A DNA stretch of 64,000 nt from Alloyangia pacifica (GTDB lineage Bacteria > Pseudomonadota > Alphaproteobacteria > Rhodobacterales > Rhodobacteraceae), in contig NZ_FOZW01000005.1 of the NCBI RefSeq assembly GCF_900116195.1, positions 310,001 through 374,000 of the forward strand, read 5' to 3'. Each line of letters begins with the position of its first letter. Within the stretch, counting starts at the first letter, position 1. Below the pieces are notes generated by a model that ran no database searches, had not been told where the DNA came from, and worked only from the letters and a program-made list of their open reading frames with translations. Shown piece after piece: positions 36,487 through 45,455 of this stretch. Both the position numbers and the translations under genes were made by a program.

Positions 36487-38691
36487 ATGGCTGAGAACAA
36501 CACTCCTGACATCGTTTACACCAAGGTCGACGAAGCGCCCGAGCTGGCCTCGGCCTCGCTGCTTCCGATCATCCGCAGCTTTGCCGCCGCCGCCGGCGTG
36601 TCGATCGGCACGAAGGACATCTCGCTGGCTGGCCGCATTCTCGCGACCTTCCCCGAAGCTCTGACCGCAGAGCAGCGCCAGTCGGACGACCTCGCCTGGC
36701 TGGGTGACTGGGTGAAGACCCCGGAAGCGAACGTCATCAAGCTGCCGAACATCTCGGCCTCGGTGCCGCAGCTGGTTGCCGCGATCAAGGAACTGCAGGG
36801 CCAGGGCTACGCGCTGCCCGACTACCCCTATGAAGCCTCGACGGACGAGGAAAAGGCGATTCAGGCCAAGTACGACGGCATCAAGGGTTCGGCCGTGAAC
36901 CCGGTGCTGCGCGAGGGCAACTCGGACCGCCGCGCCGCCGCAGCCGTGAAGAAATTCGCGCAGAACAACCCGCACCGCATGGGTGAGTGGACCGCCGCCA
37001 GCAAGACCCGCGTCGCCTCGATGTCGGGCGGCGACTTCTTCTCGAACGAGGTATCGGCGACCCTCGACAAGGCCGCGACCGCGAAGATCGTGCTGGAAAC
37101 CGCGTCCGGCGAGACCGTTCTGAAAGAGGGCGTCTCCTACCCCGCAGGCACCGTGGTCGACGCCACCTACATGAGCGCTGCCAAGCTCGACGCCTTCCTC
37201 GAGGACGAGATCAAGAAGACCAAGGACGAGGGCACGCTGTTCTCGCTGCACATGAAGGCGACGATGATGAAGGTCTCGGACCCGATCATCTTCGGCCATG
37301 CGGTGAAGGCATGGCTCAAGCCGGTGTTCGAGAAGTTCGGTGACGAGCTGAAGGCGCTCGGCGTCAACCCGAACTCGGGCCTCGGCGACCTGCTGGAGCG
37401 GGTGAAGGGCAATGCAGAGATCGTCGCGGCCATCGACGAGGTGCGCGCCGCGCGTCCGCCGATGTACATGGTGAACTCCGACAAGGGCATCACCAACCTG
37501 CACGTTCCCTCGGACGTGATCATCGACGCCTCGATGCCCGCGCTGATCCGCGCCGGCGGCAAGGGCTGGGGGCCGGACGGCAACGAGTCCGACACCAACT
37601 GCGTGATCCCGGACAACTCCTACGCGCCGGTCTATGACGCGGCCATCGAGTTCTTCAAGGCGAACGGCAAGCTGAACCCGGCCACCGCCGGCACCGTCCA
37701 GAACATCGGCCTGATGGCGCAGAAGGCGGAAGAATACGGCTCGCACCCGACCACCTTCGAACTGCCCGAGGCAGGCACCGTCAAGATGATCCTCGACGAC
37801 GGCACCGTGCTGCACTCGCACGACGTTGCAGCGGGCGACATCTGGCGTTCGGCCTCGGCCCGCAAGGCGCCGATCGAGGACTGGGTGAACCTGGCGATCG
37901 ACCGGCAGAAGGCGACCGGCTACCGCTCGATCTTCTGGCTCGACGCCTCCCGCGCCCATGATGCCCAGCTGATCGACTACGTGAAGCCGATCCTCGAAGC
38001 CAAGGGCGTGGCCGACAAGTTCGAGATCATGGCCCCGCGCGAAGCCACCATCGCCTCGCTCGAGACCATCACCAAGGGCGAGAACACCATCGCGATCACC
38101 GGCAACGTGCTGCGCGACTACCTGACCGACCTCTTCCCGATCCTCGAGCTGGCCACTTCCGCCAAGATGCTTTCGATCGTGAAGCTGATGAACGGCGGCG
38201 GCCTCTTCGAGACCGGTGCGGGCGGTTCGGCTCCGAAGCACGTGCAGCAACTGGTGGAAGAGAACCACCTGCGCTGGGACTCGCTGGGCGAGTTCTGCGC
38301 CCTCGGCGAGAGCTTCAAGTTCCTCGCCGACCAGAAGGGCAACGCCAAGGCGCGGGTGCTGGGTGACGCGGTCGACACCGCGACGCAGGGCATCCTCGAT
38401 CATGACCGTTCGCCCTCGCGCAAAGTCGGCGAGCCGGACAACCGCGACAGCCACTACTGGTTCGCCCGCTACTGGGCCGAGGCGCTGGCGGCACAGTCCG
38501 ACGATGCCGAGATGGCGGCGCATTTCGCACCCATCGCCAAGGCGCTGGCCGAAGGCGAGGCCGCGATTGTCGGCGAGCTGGCTGCGGTGCAGGGCAAGCC
38601 CGCCGATCTGGGCGGCTACTTCCACGGCGATGCGGATAAGACCGCCGGCGTGATGCGCCCCTCGGCGACGCTGAACGGCATTCTCGGCTGA
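36487..38691 (+). CDS. icd: NADP-dependent isocitrate dehydrogenase, monomeric type
   Basis: The 734-residue length and the sequence are those of monomeric IDH (about 740 aa), a different family from the 400-residue homodimeric enzyme. It converts isocitrate to 2-oxoglutarate with NADP in the citric acid cycle. Recognisable stretches include the N-terminal [14 protein letters not shown], the SVEPS-like region [15 protein letters not shown] and the C-terminal [25 protein letters not shown] precedes the ATG and a strong terminator follows. It stands alone. Confidence 0.96.
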   Translation: MAENNTPDIVYTKVDEAPELASASLLPIIRSFAAAAGVSIGTKDISLAGRILATFPEALTAEQRQSDDLAWLGDWVKTPEANVIKLPNISASVPQLVAAIKELQGQGYALPDYPYEASTDEEKAIQAKYDGIKGSAVNPVLREGNSDRRAAAAVKKFAQNNPHRMGEWTAASKTRVASMSGGDFFSNEVSATLDKAATAKIVLETASGETVLKEGVSYPAGTVVDATYMSAAKLDAFLEDEIKKTKDEGTLFSLHMKATMMKVSDPIIFGHAVKAWLKPVFEKFGDELKALGVNPNSGLGDLLERVKGNAEIVAAIDEVRAARPPMYMVNSDKGITNLHVPSDVIIDASMPALIRAGGKGWGPDGNESDTNCVIPDNSYAPVYDAAIEFFKANGKLNPATAGTVQNIGLMAQKAEEYGSHPTTFELPEAGTVKMILDDGTVLHSHDVAAGDIWRSASARKAPIEDWVNLAIDRQKATGYRSIFWLDASRAHDAQLIDYVKPILEAKGVADKFEIMAPREATIASLETITKGENTIAITGNVLRDYLTDLFPILELATSAKMLSIVKLMNGGGLFETGAGGSAPKHVQQLVEENHLRWDSLGEFCALGESFKFLADQKGNAKARVLGDAVDTATQGILDHDRSPSRKVGEPDNRDSHYWFARYWAEALAAQSDDAEMAAHFAPIAKALAEGEAAIVGELAAVQGKPADLGGYFHGDADKTAGVMRPSATLNGILG

Positions 38692-38713
38692 TCGCGCGCA
38701 CAGGACGAGAGCA

Positions 38714-38741
38714 ACGCCCCCGACCGGAAGGTCGGGGGCGT
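38714..38741 (+). terminator. Terminator of icd
   Basis: A 12-base perfect stem (ACGCCCCCGACC with GGTCGGGGGCGT) closes a GGAA tetraloop 22 bases after the icd stop. The T-tract is broken (TCTGCGTTTC), but the stem is very stable. Confidence 0.8.
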
Positions 38742-38953
38742 CTGCGTTTCTGCGCTTCGATTGAGAGGCCAAGGTATACGATTGAATACTTGCCCACAGG
38801 CGGGTGGGGACAATTGAAGCCGATCTTCGAGGCGACTACGCATCGCTACATCAGAAAGTGTTTGTGAAAATTCTGACTACACTATTTGGTAGCTGACTGA
38901 GTCATGATCTGAAAAAAATCAGTAGTTACAATAAATTAACAAATTGGAGGGTC

Positions 38954-39178
38954 ATGTCGCGCGGTGAAGCTCAGGTGATTCTCACTTGCCTTCTCCGCCC
39001 CGTAGAGGCCGCGACTGAGTCGTTCTCGCAGTGGTTGAAAATCTTTGGTTCACAGATTGTGGAAAAGATGCGGCAAGACAGTGGCTTGCGCGAAACTGGC
39101 ATGGGTGGCGCAAAAAACTGCTTACGTACGGCGATTTCCCGCTACTCTTGGAGATGCCCGGGTCGCTGTCATGACTGA
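38954..39178 (+). CDS. Doubtful small ORF, 74 aa
   Basis: The ATG has a GGAGG four bases upstream and lies 22 bases after a possible -10 box, so it could be expressed. The product (starting MSRGEAQVILTCLLRP) resembles nothing I know. Its C-terminus is rich in Arg, Cys and Trp, which is unusual for a real protein. The same DNA may instead encode a non-coding RNA ended by the terminator downstream. It is listed only because signals for expression flank it. Confidence 0.2.
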   Translation: MSRGEAQVILTCLLRPVEAATESFSQWLKIFGSQIVEKMRQDSGLRETGMGGAKNCLRTAISRYSWRCPGRCHD

Positions 39179-39305
39179 GCAAGATCGGAGTTTTCTCTCC
39201 TGGTGACAGTGGCACGCCCGTATTTTCTGGGCGACGAAGTGGCGGGTTGGAAGGGGGGAGGCCCTGGTGCCAACGTAACCTTTGTCTTTTATATATTATG
39301 ACCGG

Positions 39306-39339
39306 CACCCGGAGAGTGATCTCCGGGTGTCTATTTTTT
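39306..39339 (+). terminator. Strong intrinsic terminator without a known gene upstream
   Basis: A perfect ten-base stem (CACCCGGAGA with TCTCCGGGTG) closes a GTGA loop, followed by TCTATTTTTT. It is the best terminator in the window, and yet the only plus-strand frame between it and the icd terminator is the doubtful 74-codon one. It may end a small RNA. Confidence 0.85.
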
Positions 39340-39375
39340 CCGGCCCCGATTTCGCGGAATTGGCCGCCCGGATGG

Positions 39376-39419
39376 TTGAAAATGGGCGGGTTAGGATATA
39401 CTTTTGGCGAAGTATATCC
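39376..39419 (+). promoter_or_regulatory. Promoter and palindromic operator of the toxin-antitoxin operon
   Basis: GGATATAC (39394-39401) and GTATATCC (39412-39419) form a perfect eight-base inverted repeat with ten bases between. The left arm covers TATACT, a good -10 box; TTGAAA lies 15 bases upstream as a possible -35. An AbrB-type antitoxin normally represses its own promoter by binding just such a palindrome. Confidence 0.7.
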
Positions 39420-39438
39420 ATGCGCTGCGGAGGCCATC

Positions 39439-39666
39439 ATGCAGATCTCGAAATGGGGAAACTCGCTTGCCGTGCGCCTGCCTGCCGATCTCGTGCGCGA
39501 GCTGGGGTTGAAGGAGGGCGACCGCATCGAGTTGCATCCCGACGTGCGCGGTCTGGCGGTCAGCCGTGCGGAGCGGCCCGAAGAGATCCTCGCCGACTTG
39601 CGCAGGTTCCGGGGCCGTCTGCCAGAGGGCGCGCGCCTGTCCCGCGACGAGGCGAACGCGCGCTGA
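39439..39666 (+). CDS. AbrB/MazE-family antitoxin, 75 aa
   Basis: The N-terminus MQISKWGNSLAVRLPADLVREL is the swapped-hairpin AbrB/SpoVT DNA-binding domain of MazE- and VapB-type antitoxins. The rest (after about residue 45) is the acidic, flexible tail that should wrap the toxin. An ATG with CGGAGG ahead was chosen over a longer frame that reads through the promoter. The PIN toxin gene begins 18 bases after the stop. The protein would bind the palindrome upstream. Confidence 0.88.
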   Translation: MQISKWGNSLAVRLPADLVRELGLKEGDRIELHPDVRGLAVSRAERPEEILADLRRFRGRLPEGARLSRDEANAR

Positions 39667-39684
39667 CGCGGGGCGCATAGGCGC

Positions 39685-40083
39685 ATGGACAGGGTCTTCT
39701 TCGACACCAACGTGATCCTCTACCTGCTGGGCGAGGGGCCGAAGGCGGAGCGCGCCGAGGGGCTTCTGGTGCAGGGCGGTCTGATCAGCGTGCAGGTTCT
39801 CAATGAGGCGCTGGTGAACTGCCTGCGCAAGGCGAAGCTGAGCACGGAGGAGGCGGGTGATTTCCTCGCCGGGATACGGGCGCTCTGCGAGGTGGTGCCG
39901 CTGACGGCGCAGACCCATGACATCGGACGCGCGCTGGGAGCGCGCTACGGCTTTTCCGTCTACGATTCGATGATCGTCGCCGCGGCGTTGCAGGCCGGCT
40001 GCGATACCCTCTGGTCCGAGGATATGCACCACGGGCTTCTGGTCGAGGATAGCCTGCGGATTCTCAATCCCTTCGGCCGCTGA
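39685..40083 (+). CDS. PIN-domain toxin ribonuclease (VapC-like), 132 aa
   Basis: The acidic residues of a PIN nuclease are visible: Asp7 in VFFDTNVILYLL, Glu in VLNEALVNCL (about residue 40) and Asp in SVYDSMIVAAAL (about residue 93), with a later acidic residue in LWSEDMHHG. PIN toxins cut tRNA or rRNA with magnesium or manganese. It is paired with an AbrB-type antitoxin, a common VapBC arrangement. The stop lies 11 bases from the end of the convergent LacI gene, so the two transcripts probably overlap. Confidence 0.9.
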   Translation: MDRVFFDTNVILYLLGEGPKAERAEGLLVQGGLISVQVLNEALVNCLRKAKLSTEEAGDFLAGIRALCEVVPLTAQTHDIGRALGARYGFSVYDSMIVAAALQAGCDTLWSEDMHHGLLVEDSLRILNPFGR

Positions 40084-40094
40084 GCTGGACGCGC

Positions 40095-41135
40095 TCAGGT
40101 GATCGGCGCCCGCACCGAGCCGCGCTCGACAAGCTGCACCGGCACTGCGCAGAGTACGGGCTCTGCTTCCGGCGGCAGGGTGATCGCCTCCATGGTCGCG
40201 CGGGTGAGCGCCTCGAGCGGCTGACGGATCGTCGTCAACCCGTGCGAGGACCAGCCTGAGATCGGCGCGTCGTCGAAACCGATCACCGACAGGTCTTCGG
40301 GCACGCGCAGGCCTAGCTCGAACCGCGCGGTATTCAGGACGCCCAGGGCAATCTCATCCGTGACTCCGAAGATGCCGTCCACCCGCCTGTCGCCGGGGAT
40401 GAGCAGGGCGCGTGCTGCTTCGACGCCGGTCTCGTAGCTGTTCGGGCCATCGGCCCAGCGGGTGACCGGTATGCCGTGCAGCGCCATTTCAGAGCAGAAG
40501 GCCTCGGCGCGGTCGAGCTTGGCCGAGGTGCGTGAACCGGAGATCACCACCGCCACGTTCTGGCAGCCCGCGCGGGCCAGCCGGTCCGCCGCGAGCCGAC
40601 CGCCATGGGCGCTGTCGGCAAGCACAAGGTCGGCCCGCGCGCCCTCGGGCGGGCGCGGTCGGTTGATCAGCACCATGCGCGCGCCGTTCTGTGCGCAGAG
40701 CCGGATCAGCGTGTCGGGCGCGGCACCTGAGAGCAGAACGACGGTCCGCACCCGGTAGTCGAGAAGCCGCCCGAGGTCGTCCCCGCCGCTCGCGCTGTTC
40801 ATCAGAAGGCATTGCAGGCGCCGCGCGTGCAGCGCCCGCGACAAGGCGTCGAGCTGGGCGGAGATATAGGGGTTCGAGAAATTGCCGCCGACCACGCCCA
40901 CAAGGTCCGAGCGATCCTGATGCAGCGTGCGGGCAAGGCGGTTGACCCGGTAGCCGAGCTCTTCGGCGGCCTCGAGGATGCGCGCGCGGGCCTGCTCCGA
41001 GACCTGCGCGCCGGGGGTGAAGGCGCGCGACACTGCCGAGCGCGACACCCCCGCCAGACGCGCCACGTCGGCGGCCGAAACGAAGCGGCCCCTGGGGGGG
41101 CCGAGTGGCGGACGCGGCGGTCTCATCGGGTGCAA
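40095..41135 (-). CDS. LacI-family transcriptional regulator, 346 aa
   Basis: The N-terminal helix-turn-helix is typical: SAADVARLAGVSRSAVSRAF at about residues 20-40, then the hinge region (ARILEAAEELGYRVNRLART). A periplasmic-binding-protein-like sensor domain follows. It is the last gene of the minus-strand ABC transporter operon and overlaps the phosphatase gene by 13 bases, so it probably regulates that operon. LacI sensors bind sugars or nucleosides most often, which hints that the imported compound is such a molecule or its phosphate ester. A second ATG three codons in is possible. Confidence 0.9.
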   Translation of the reverse strand: MHPMRPPRPPLGPPRGRFVSAADVARLAGVSRSAVSRAFTPGAQVSEQARARILEAAEELGYRVNRLARTLHQDRSDLVGVVGGNFSNPYISAQLDALSRALHARRLQCLLMNSASGGDDLGRLLDYRVRTVVLLSGAAPDTLIRLCAQNGARMVLINRPRPPEGARADLVLADSAHGGRLAADRLARAGCQNVAVVISGSRTSAKLDRAEAFCSEMALHGIPVTRWADGPNSYETGVEAARALLIPGDRRVDGIFGVTDEIALGVLNTARFELGLRVPEDLSVIGFDDAPISGWSSHGLTTIRQPLEALTRATMEAITLPPEAEPVLCAVPVQLVERGSVRAPIT

Positions 41136-41704
41136 AGGCCGCGGTCCAGAACCTCGCGGGCGAGCGTGAGCATCGGCGGCAGCGGGTAGGTCTCATCGAG
41201 GCCGCGCAGTGCGCGGAGATACGCCAGTGCCTCTTCGAAGCGCGGGAACTCGGCGGGTCGCCGCAGGTGCAGCCAGAGCGCCAGCACGGTGACCGAGCGC
41301 GAGCGGCCGCCGCGGCAATGCACCAGCAGCCCGCCCTTCTCGTGCGCCGGGTAGTGCGGCTTGCCTTCGGTATAGACCGCCGCGAGCCCGTCGATCAGCG
41401 TGACCGCCGCGGCGAGCGTCTCGGGGGCATTGCCCGGCCCGTCCAGCAAGCCGATCTGATAACGCCGCAAGTGGGTGCCGTCCGGGCGGAGCAGCGGTCC
41501 GGGGAAGATGTTCATCGCGAGGTTCAGGCTGGCACCGATCCGCGCCCTCTGCAGGGCGGCCCGATCCTCGGCGGCGGGCAGGTTGCCGAGCCAGAGCGCG
41601 TCGAGCCCGGGGCCGATCTCGCCCGGGATCTGCCAGAGCAGCGGTGTGTCATCCTCTGCGGCTTCGGACGCGGGAACGGCTTGGGGAAGATGGTGGCGGG
41701 ACAT
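41123..41704 (-). CDS. Dual-specificity-type cysteine phosphatase, 193 aa
   Basis: The signature of the cysteine phosphatase superfamily, CX5R, is present in LLVHCRGGRSRSVTVLALWL (Cys at about residue 129), and a general-acid Asp may be in the loop GLLDGPGN. The size and layout fit dual-specificity phosphatases. It lies between the hydrolase gene and the LacI gene of an ABC uptake operon: its start is 3 bases after the stop of the hydrolase. A role in dephosphorylating a small imported compound is inferred from this setting; a protein target is the alternative. Confidence 0.8.
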   Translation of the reverse strand: MSRHHLPQAVPASEAAEDDTPLLWQIPGEIGPGLDALWLGNLPAAEDRAALQRARIGASLNLAMNIFPGPLLRPDGTHLRRYQIGLLDGPGNAPETLAAAVTLIDGLAAVYTEGKPHYPAHEKGGLLVHCRGGRSRSVTVLALWLHLRRPAEFPRFEEALAYLRALRGLDETYPLPPMLTLAREVLDRGLCTR

Positions 41705-41707
41705 GGC

Positions 41708-42733
41708 TCAGACCTCGAGGCTGGTGCAGCACCGCAGGCGCGGGCCAAGCGCAGCGGTCAGGCGGGGGGCGGTTGTCAGGTCGACGAAGGCGGGCAGAAC
41801 CCGTTCGGCGCGGGTGGTCTCGGCGAGGGCCAGAAGGTCGGAAAGACGCGGATGCACGTTCCAGCCCATCCAACGGGCGCGACCCTCCGCGATCATCGCA
41901 TGGGCCGGACTGCTGCGCGGCACATGGCCGGAGAAGATGAAGCGAAAGCCGGGGCGATCGCGCAGCGCCGCGGGCAGCCCGTGCTCGGCGTTCGGCCCGT
42001 CGGCGACGATGACCTGCGCTGGCTCGGCGGTCTGGGGCGTGGCCTCGGCCGGGCGGCAACCGGTAAGGCGCTCGGTTTCACCGGCGATCTGCGGGCAGGC
42101 GTGGACGGTCAGCCCCGCTGCGGTAAGCGCTGCCACCATGTCGGGGCCGCGCCCATCAGCAGGGCAGGGTAGCACCGCGCCGTTGCGCGCGGCGTCCGTC
42201 AGCGCGGCGATTTGGACCGCCAGCGAGTCCTCGCGGTCGCCGTAAGAGGCATCGGCCAGCACCGTGGCGCTGCGTGGAAAGGGATCGCAGCGCAGGAGCG
42301 GCGCCTCGATGCTGAAGTCGCCGGTGTAGAGAAACCCGCCGCGCAAGGTCGGGAAGCGCATCCAGATACCGCCGGGGGCATGGCCCGAGCGGCCGGTGTC
42401 GAACCGGAGGCCCAGCACCTCCGCGGGTCCGCGGTCGGGCAGCGCGGCGCTGCGGGTGGGGCGCAGCTCGGTCGGCAACTGGTGCAGCGTCTCGGGGGTG
42501 GCAAAGACCGGGGGCGTGCCGATCTCGTCCAGCCGGCCCAATGCGCCGACGTGATCGACATGGGCATGGCTCAGCAGCACCGCGTCGATGCGGCCTGCGC
42601 GAGAGAGGTCGGGGCGCTCGCCCAGTTCCAGCCCGCCGCCCATGTCGAGCAGCAGCCTGCGGCCTTCGGTTTCGAGCAGGAAGAGCGCGGCGCTCTTGCG
42701 GCCGAGGCCGCTGAGGGCGGTCAGTCGCGCCAT
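41708..42733 (-). CDS. Metallo-beta-lactamase-fold hydrolase, 341 aa
   Basis: The metal site motif HAHVDH lies at residues 56-61 (LLSHAHVDHVGAL). Later blocks are SGHAPGG, LYTGDFS and FSGHVPRSS, a layout like that of beta-CASP and related phosphodiesterases. It could act on a phosphodiester or nucleotide brought in by the transporter next to it. The start codon used here lies inside the end of the permease gene (13 bases of overlap); a much longer open frame upstream is a shadow of the permease and was rejected. Substrate unknown. Confidence 0.75.
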   Translation of the reverse strand: MARLTALSGLGRKSAALFLLETEGRRLLLDMGGGLELGERPDLSRAGRIDAVLLSHAHVDHVGALGRLDEIGTPPVFATPETLHQLPTELRPTRSAALPDRGPAEVLGLRFDTGRSGHAPGGIWMRFPTLRGGFLYTGDFSIEAPLLRCDPFPRSATVLADASYGDREDSLAVQIAALTDAARNGAVLPCPADGRGPDMVAALTAAGLTVHACPQIAGETERLTGCRPAEATPQTAEPAQVIVADGPNAEHGLPAALRDRPGFRFIFSGHVPRSSPAHAMIAEGRARWMGWNVHPRLSDLLALAETTRAERVLPAFVDLTTAPRLTAALGPRLRCCTSLEV

Positions 42734-44457
42734 GGCAGCACCCCCTCGGGCAGGCGGCGGCCGACGAGCAGCGACAGCCCCATGAGCGCCAGCACCAGCA
42801 GCACCATCAGGCAGCCGACGGCGGCGGCAAGCGTGGAGGAGCCGGCCTCTTCGAGGAAGATGATCATCGGGCCGATGGTGGTGGCGCGCGAGCTGACCAG
42901 CAGCACCGAGACCTGGATCTCGTTCACCGCCGTCATGAAGACGAGGATCGCAGCTGCCATGGCCGAAGGCGCGAGCGCAGGCAGGACGATGTCGCGCAGC
43001 CGCGCGAAGACCCCGGCGCCCGCGAGCTGAGCCGCCTCGTCCAGCGCCCGGTCGATCTGCGCGTAGCCGCCGAGGATGGGGCGCAGCGCCAAGGCGAGGA
43101 AGTTCGACAGGTAGGCGGCGAGTATGACCCAGACCGTGCCGTAGAGACCGGTGCCGATGAAGGGCAGCGGGCGCAGGAAGAAGAGGATCATCGCGACGCC
43201 GATGATGATGCCGGGCAGCGCGTAGGCGAGTTCCGAGGCGATGCGCAGCAGCCTTGCGATCCAGCCGCGCCGCCAGCTCAGCACGTAGCCGAGGGCCACG
43301 GCGGCGGGGATCAGGATCGCCACGGTCAGCAGCGTCAGCCAGAGCGAAGTGAGAAAGGCGCTCCGGATACCCTCGTGCTGGAAGAGCGCGTTGGCGAAGT
43401 TCTCGAAGGTGATCGTCTCGAGGGTCAGCGGCACGCCGTAGCCGCGCACCAGCGCGGTGCCGAAGAGCGCCGAGATAGGCAGCAGAAGGCAGAGCGCAAG
43501 ATAGAGCCAGGCCACGCCGCTGACCGGAAGGCGCCACCGGCCCAGGGCCATGCGCGGTGGCCGCTGCGCGGCGTCGACGCGTTGATCGCCGCGACGTCCG
43601 AGCCAGGCGGTGAGGGTCATGCCGATCACCGTCAGCAGCGCCAGAAGCAGGGCAAGCAGGGCCATGTCGTTCAGCGCTGAGGGGCCGTAGGCGTTGAGCC
43701 GCTGGTAGATCAGGGTGATCAGCGTCGGAATGCGGGCCGGGATGCCGAGCATCGCCTGGATGCCGAAGTTGCCGATCGACGAGACGAAGGCCAGGGCGGC
43801 GCCCGCGAAGATGCCGCCGCGGATCAGCGGCAGAACGATGTCGCGGGTCACGGCACCTGCATTGGCGCCATTGGCATGGGCGGCCTCGATCAGCGAGGCA
43901 GGCAGGCGCTGCAGCGAAGCGCGGACCGACAGGAAGACGAGGGGGGCATTGTAGAGCCCGAGCAGGAAGATGATCCCGCCCATGGAGTAGAGCGGATGGC
44001 GGGTGCCGGGCGGCAGCGACAGGCCGAGCGGGCCGAGGATCGGGCTGGCGGGCGAGAAGGCCTGCACCCAGGCCAGCGCGGTGACCTGCGGCGGGATCAT
44101 CAGCGGCAGCACGAAGCCGAAGACCCAGAGCGTGCGGCGGCGCATGTCGGTGAGCGAGGTCAGCAGCGCGGCGAGCGTGCCGACCACCGTGGCCAGCAGC
44201 GTCGCGGCGCAGGCGATCCAGAGGGTGTTGAACGTGGCCTCCAGCACCCGGCGCCCGCCGAGGATATCGGCAATGCGTGCGGCGTCGAAGGCGCCCTGCG
44301 GGAAGAGCGCGGCATGCAGCAGCCGGGCGAGCGGCGCGATGGAGAGCAGCCCGACAAAGAGGATCAGAACCAGCGTCAGAACACGTTCGCTGCCGAAGCG
44401 CCTGAGCAGTCGGCGCGCCCGAGGGGGGCGCGCCGGTTGGTCTTGCACGAGGGTCAC
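42721..44457 (-). CDS. ABC transporter permease, fused double type (FbpB-like), 578 aa
   Basis: The protein has two permease units in one chain, with about 12 membrane helices. Each half has an EAA-like loop: ASLIEAAHANGANAGAVTRD and RALDEAAQLAGAGVFARL. Such fused permeases work in importers for ferric iron, thiamine, 2-aminoethylphosphonate and similar compounds. The gene starts 4 bases after the stop of the binding-protein gene. The presence of a phosphatase and an MBL-fold hydrolase in the operon makes an organic phosphate or phosphonate more likely than iron. Confidence 0.88.
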   Translation of the reverse strand: MTLVQDQPARPPRARRLLRRFGSERVLTLVLILFVGLLSIAPLARLLHAALFPQGAFDAARIADILGGRRVLEATFNTLWIACAATLLATVVGTLAALLTSLTDMRRRTLWVFGFVLPLMIPPQVTALAWVQAFSPASPILGPLGLSLPPGTRHPLYSMGGIIFLLGLYNAPLVFLSVRASLQRLPASLIEAAHANGANAGAVTRDIVLPLIRGGIFAGAALAFVSSIGNFGIQAMLGIPARIPTLITLIYQRLNAYGPSALNDMALLALLLALLTVIGMTLTAWLGRRGDQRVDAAQRPPRMALGRWRLPVSGVAWLYLALCLLLPISALFGTALVRGYGVPLTLETITFENFANALFQHEGIRSAFLTSLWLTLLTVAILIPAAVALGYVLSWRRGWIARLLRIASELAYALPGIIIGVAMILFFLRPLPFIGTGLYGTVWVILAAYLSNFLALALRPILGGYAQIDRALDEAAQLAGAGVFARLRDIVLPALAPSAMAAAILVFMTAVNEIQVSVLLVSSRATTIGPMIIFLEEAGSSTLAAAVGCLMVLLVLALMGLSLLVGRRLPEGVLPWRD

Positions 44458-44461
44458 GCGA

Positions 44462-45430
44462 TCAGAGCCCGAAGAGCTCGCCGAAATGCGCGCGGACGGC
44501 CTCGTTGGTTTCCAGCGCCGCGTCGACGTTGTAGCCGAGCAGCTTCATGTTCTCGAGCTTGGGAAAGCCCTCGGGGCCTTCGACGCCCGGCAGGATCGGC
44601 AGCGAGCCCTGCTCGGCCACCAGTTTCTGGCCCTCTTCGCTGAGCAGGAAGTCGATGAAGAGCTTGGCTTCCTCGGGGTGCTCGGTGCCGGCCATGATCG
44701 CGGCGGGCTCGGTGATGAAGCTCACCCCGTCCTCGGGCACGATGAAATCGACCGGCGAGCCGTCGGCCTTGGCGCGCAGCGCGTTGGCATCGACGATGAT
44801 CGCGTATTTCGCCATGCCCGAGGCGACGGCCTTGGTGGCCGGGCCGTTGCCGCCCTCGGGGACGATGTCCAGGTCGTTGAGGCCCTCGTAGAACGCCCAG
44901 CCGATGCCTTCGGCGTTCAGCAGCGCGTGCAGGTGGTTCAGCGCGGCACCGGAGTAGAGTGGCGAGGGCACGCCGATCATGCCGCGGTTCTCTTCGGTGA
45001 TGAGATCCATCCACTTGCTGACCGGCTCGGCGATCTCGGTGTTGTAGGCGATGCCGGTGGTCATCGCCTTGGTGCCGAAATAGGTCATATCGGCGTCATA
45101 GGTGGCGGGGTCGTACTCGGACACGGGGGCGTCCTCGTAGGCCAGCAGGTGACCGCCGGCCTTCAGCTCGCCGAGGTTGATCACGTCGGCGACCAGCAGG
45201 ATGTCGGGCTGCACGTTGTCGGCCTCGATCTCGGCGCGGACGACGTTCATCAGCGCCGAGGTGCCGTTGCGGGTCCATTCGATCTTGATGTCGGGGTGGG
45301 CGGCCTCGAAGGCGTCCACGGTCTGCTGCGCCTGTTCCGGCGGCTGGCTGGTATAGAGCGTCAGCGTGGTTTCTGCATAGGCGGCGCTCGAAAGCAGCGT
45401 CGCGGCGAGGGTGAGGCTGAGAAGACGCAT
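44462..45430 (-). CDS. ABC transporter periplasmic substrate-binding protein, 322 aa
   Basis: The signal peptide is clear (MRLLSLTLAATLLSSAAYA, residues 1-19). The mature part follows the pattern of the type 2 binding proteins of iron and phosphonate importers: TLTLYTSQPPEQAQQTVDAF, then a hinge with ILLVADVINLGELK. There is no clear set of iron-ligand tyrosines. The start used here is the one in front of the signal peptide; 17 codons of open frame upstream are probably not used. It lies between the ATPase and permease genes. Confidence 0.88.
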   Translation of the reverse strand: MRLLSLTLAATLLSSAAYAETTLTLYTSQPPEQAQQTVDAFEAAHPDIKIEWTRNGTSALMNVVRAEIEADNVQPDILLVADVINLGELKAGGHLLAYEDAPVSEYDPATYDADMTYFGTKAMTTGIAYNTEIAEPVSKWMDLITEENRGMIGVPSPLYSGAALNHLHALLNAEGIGWAFYEGLNDLDIVPEGGNGPATKAVASGMAKYAIIVDANALRAKADGSPVDFIVPEDGVSFITEPAAIMAGTEHPEEAKLFIDFLLSEEGQKLVAEQGSLPILPGVEGPEGFPKLENMKLLGYNVDAALETNEAVRAHFGELFGL

Positions 45431-45455
45431 GTTCGGTGTCCTTGCGGTTGCGTGT

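Larger units (their letters stand above)
38742..39438. other. Spacer with a possible small transcript and the toxin-antitoxin promoter
   Basis: No proven gene lies here. From 38860 to 38945 the DNA is AT-rich and includes TACAAT (38927-38932), a fair -10 box without a good -35. A strong intrinsic terminator is at 39306-39339. Between them a transcript of about 370 bases could be made; it holds a 74-codon frame (next entry) and can form stems such as CTGTCA with TGACAG near 39170-39230. The last 60 bases hold the antitoxin promoter and operator. Confidence 0.4.

Noticed and set aside
38982-39710. A 242-codon minus-strand frame over the toxin-antitoxin region
   Set aside because: It runs through a strong terminator, a promoter and the antitoxin gene, and its product has no recognisable domain.
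42734-43537. An N-terminal extension of the MBL-fold hydrolase
   Set aside because: The extension overlaps the permease gene antiparallel in frame use and has no family match; the hydrolase fold begins right at the ATG at 42733.
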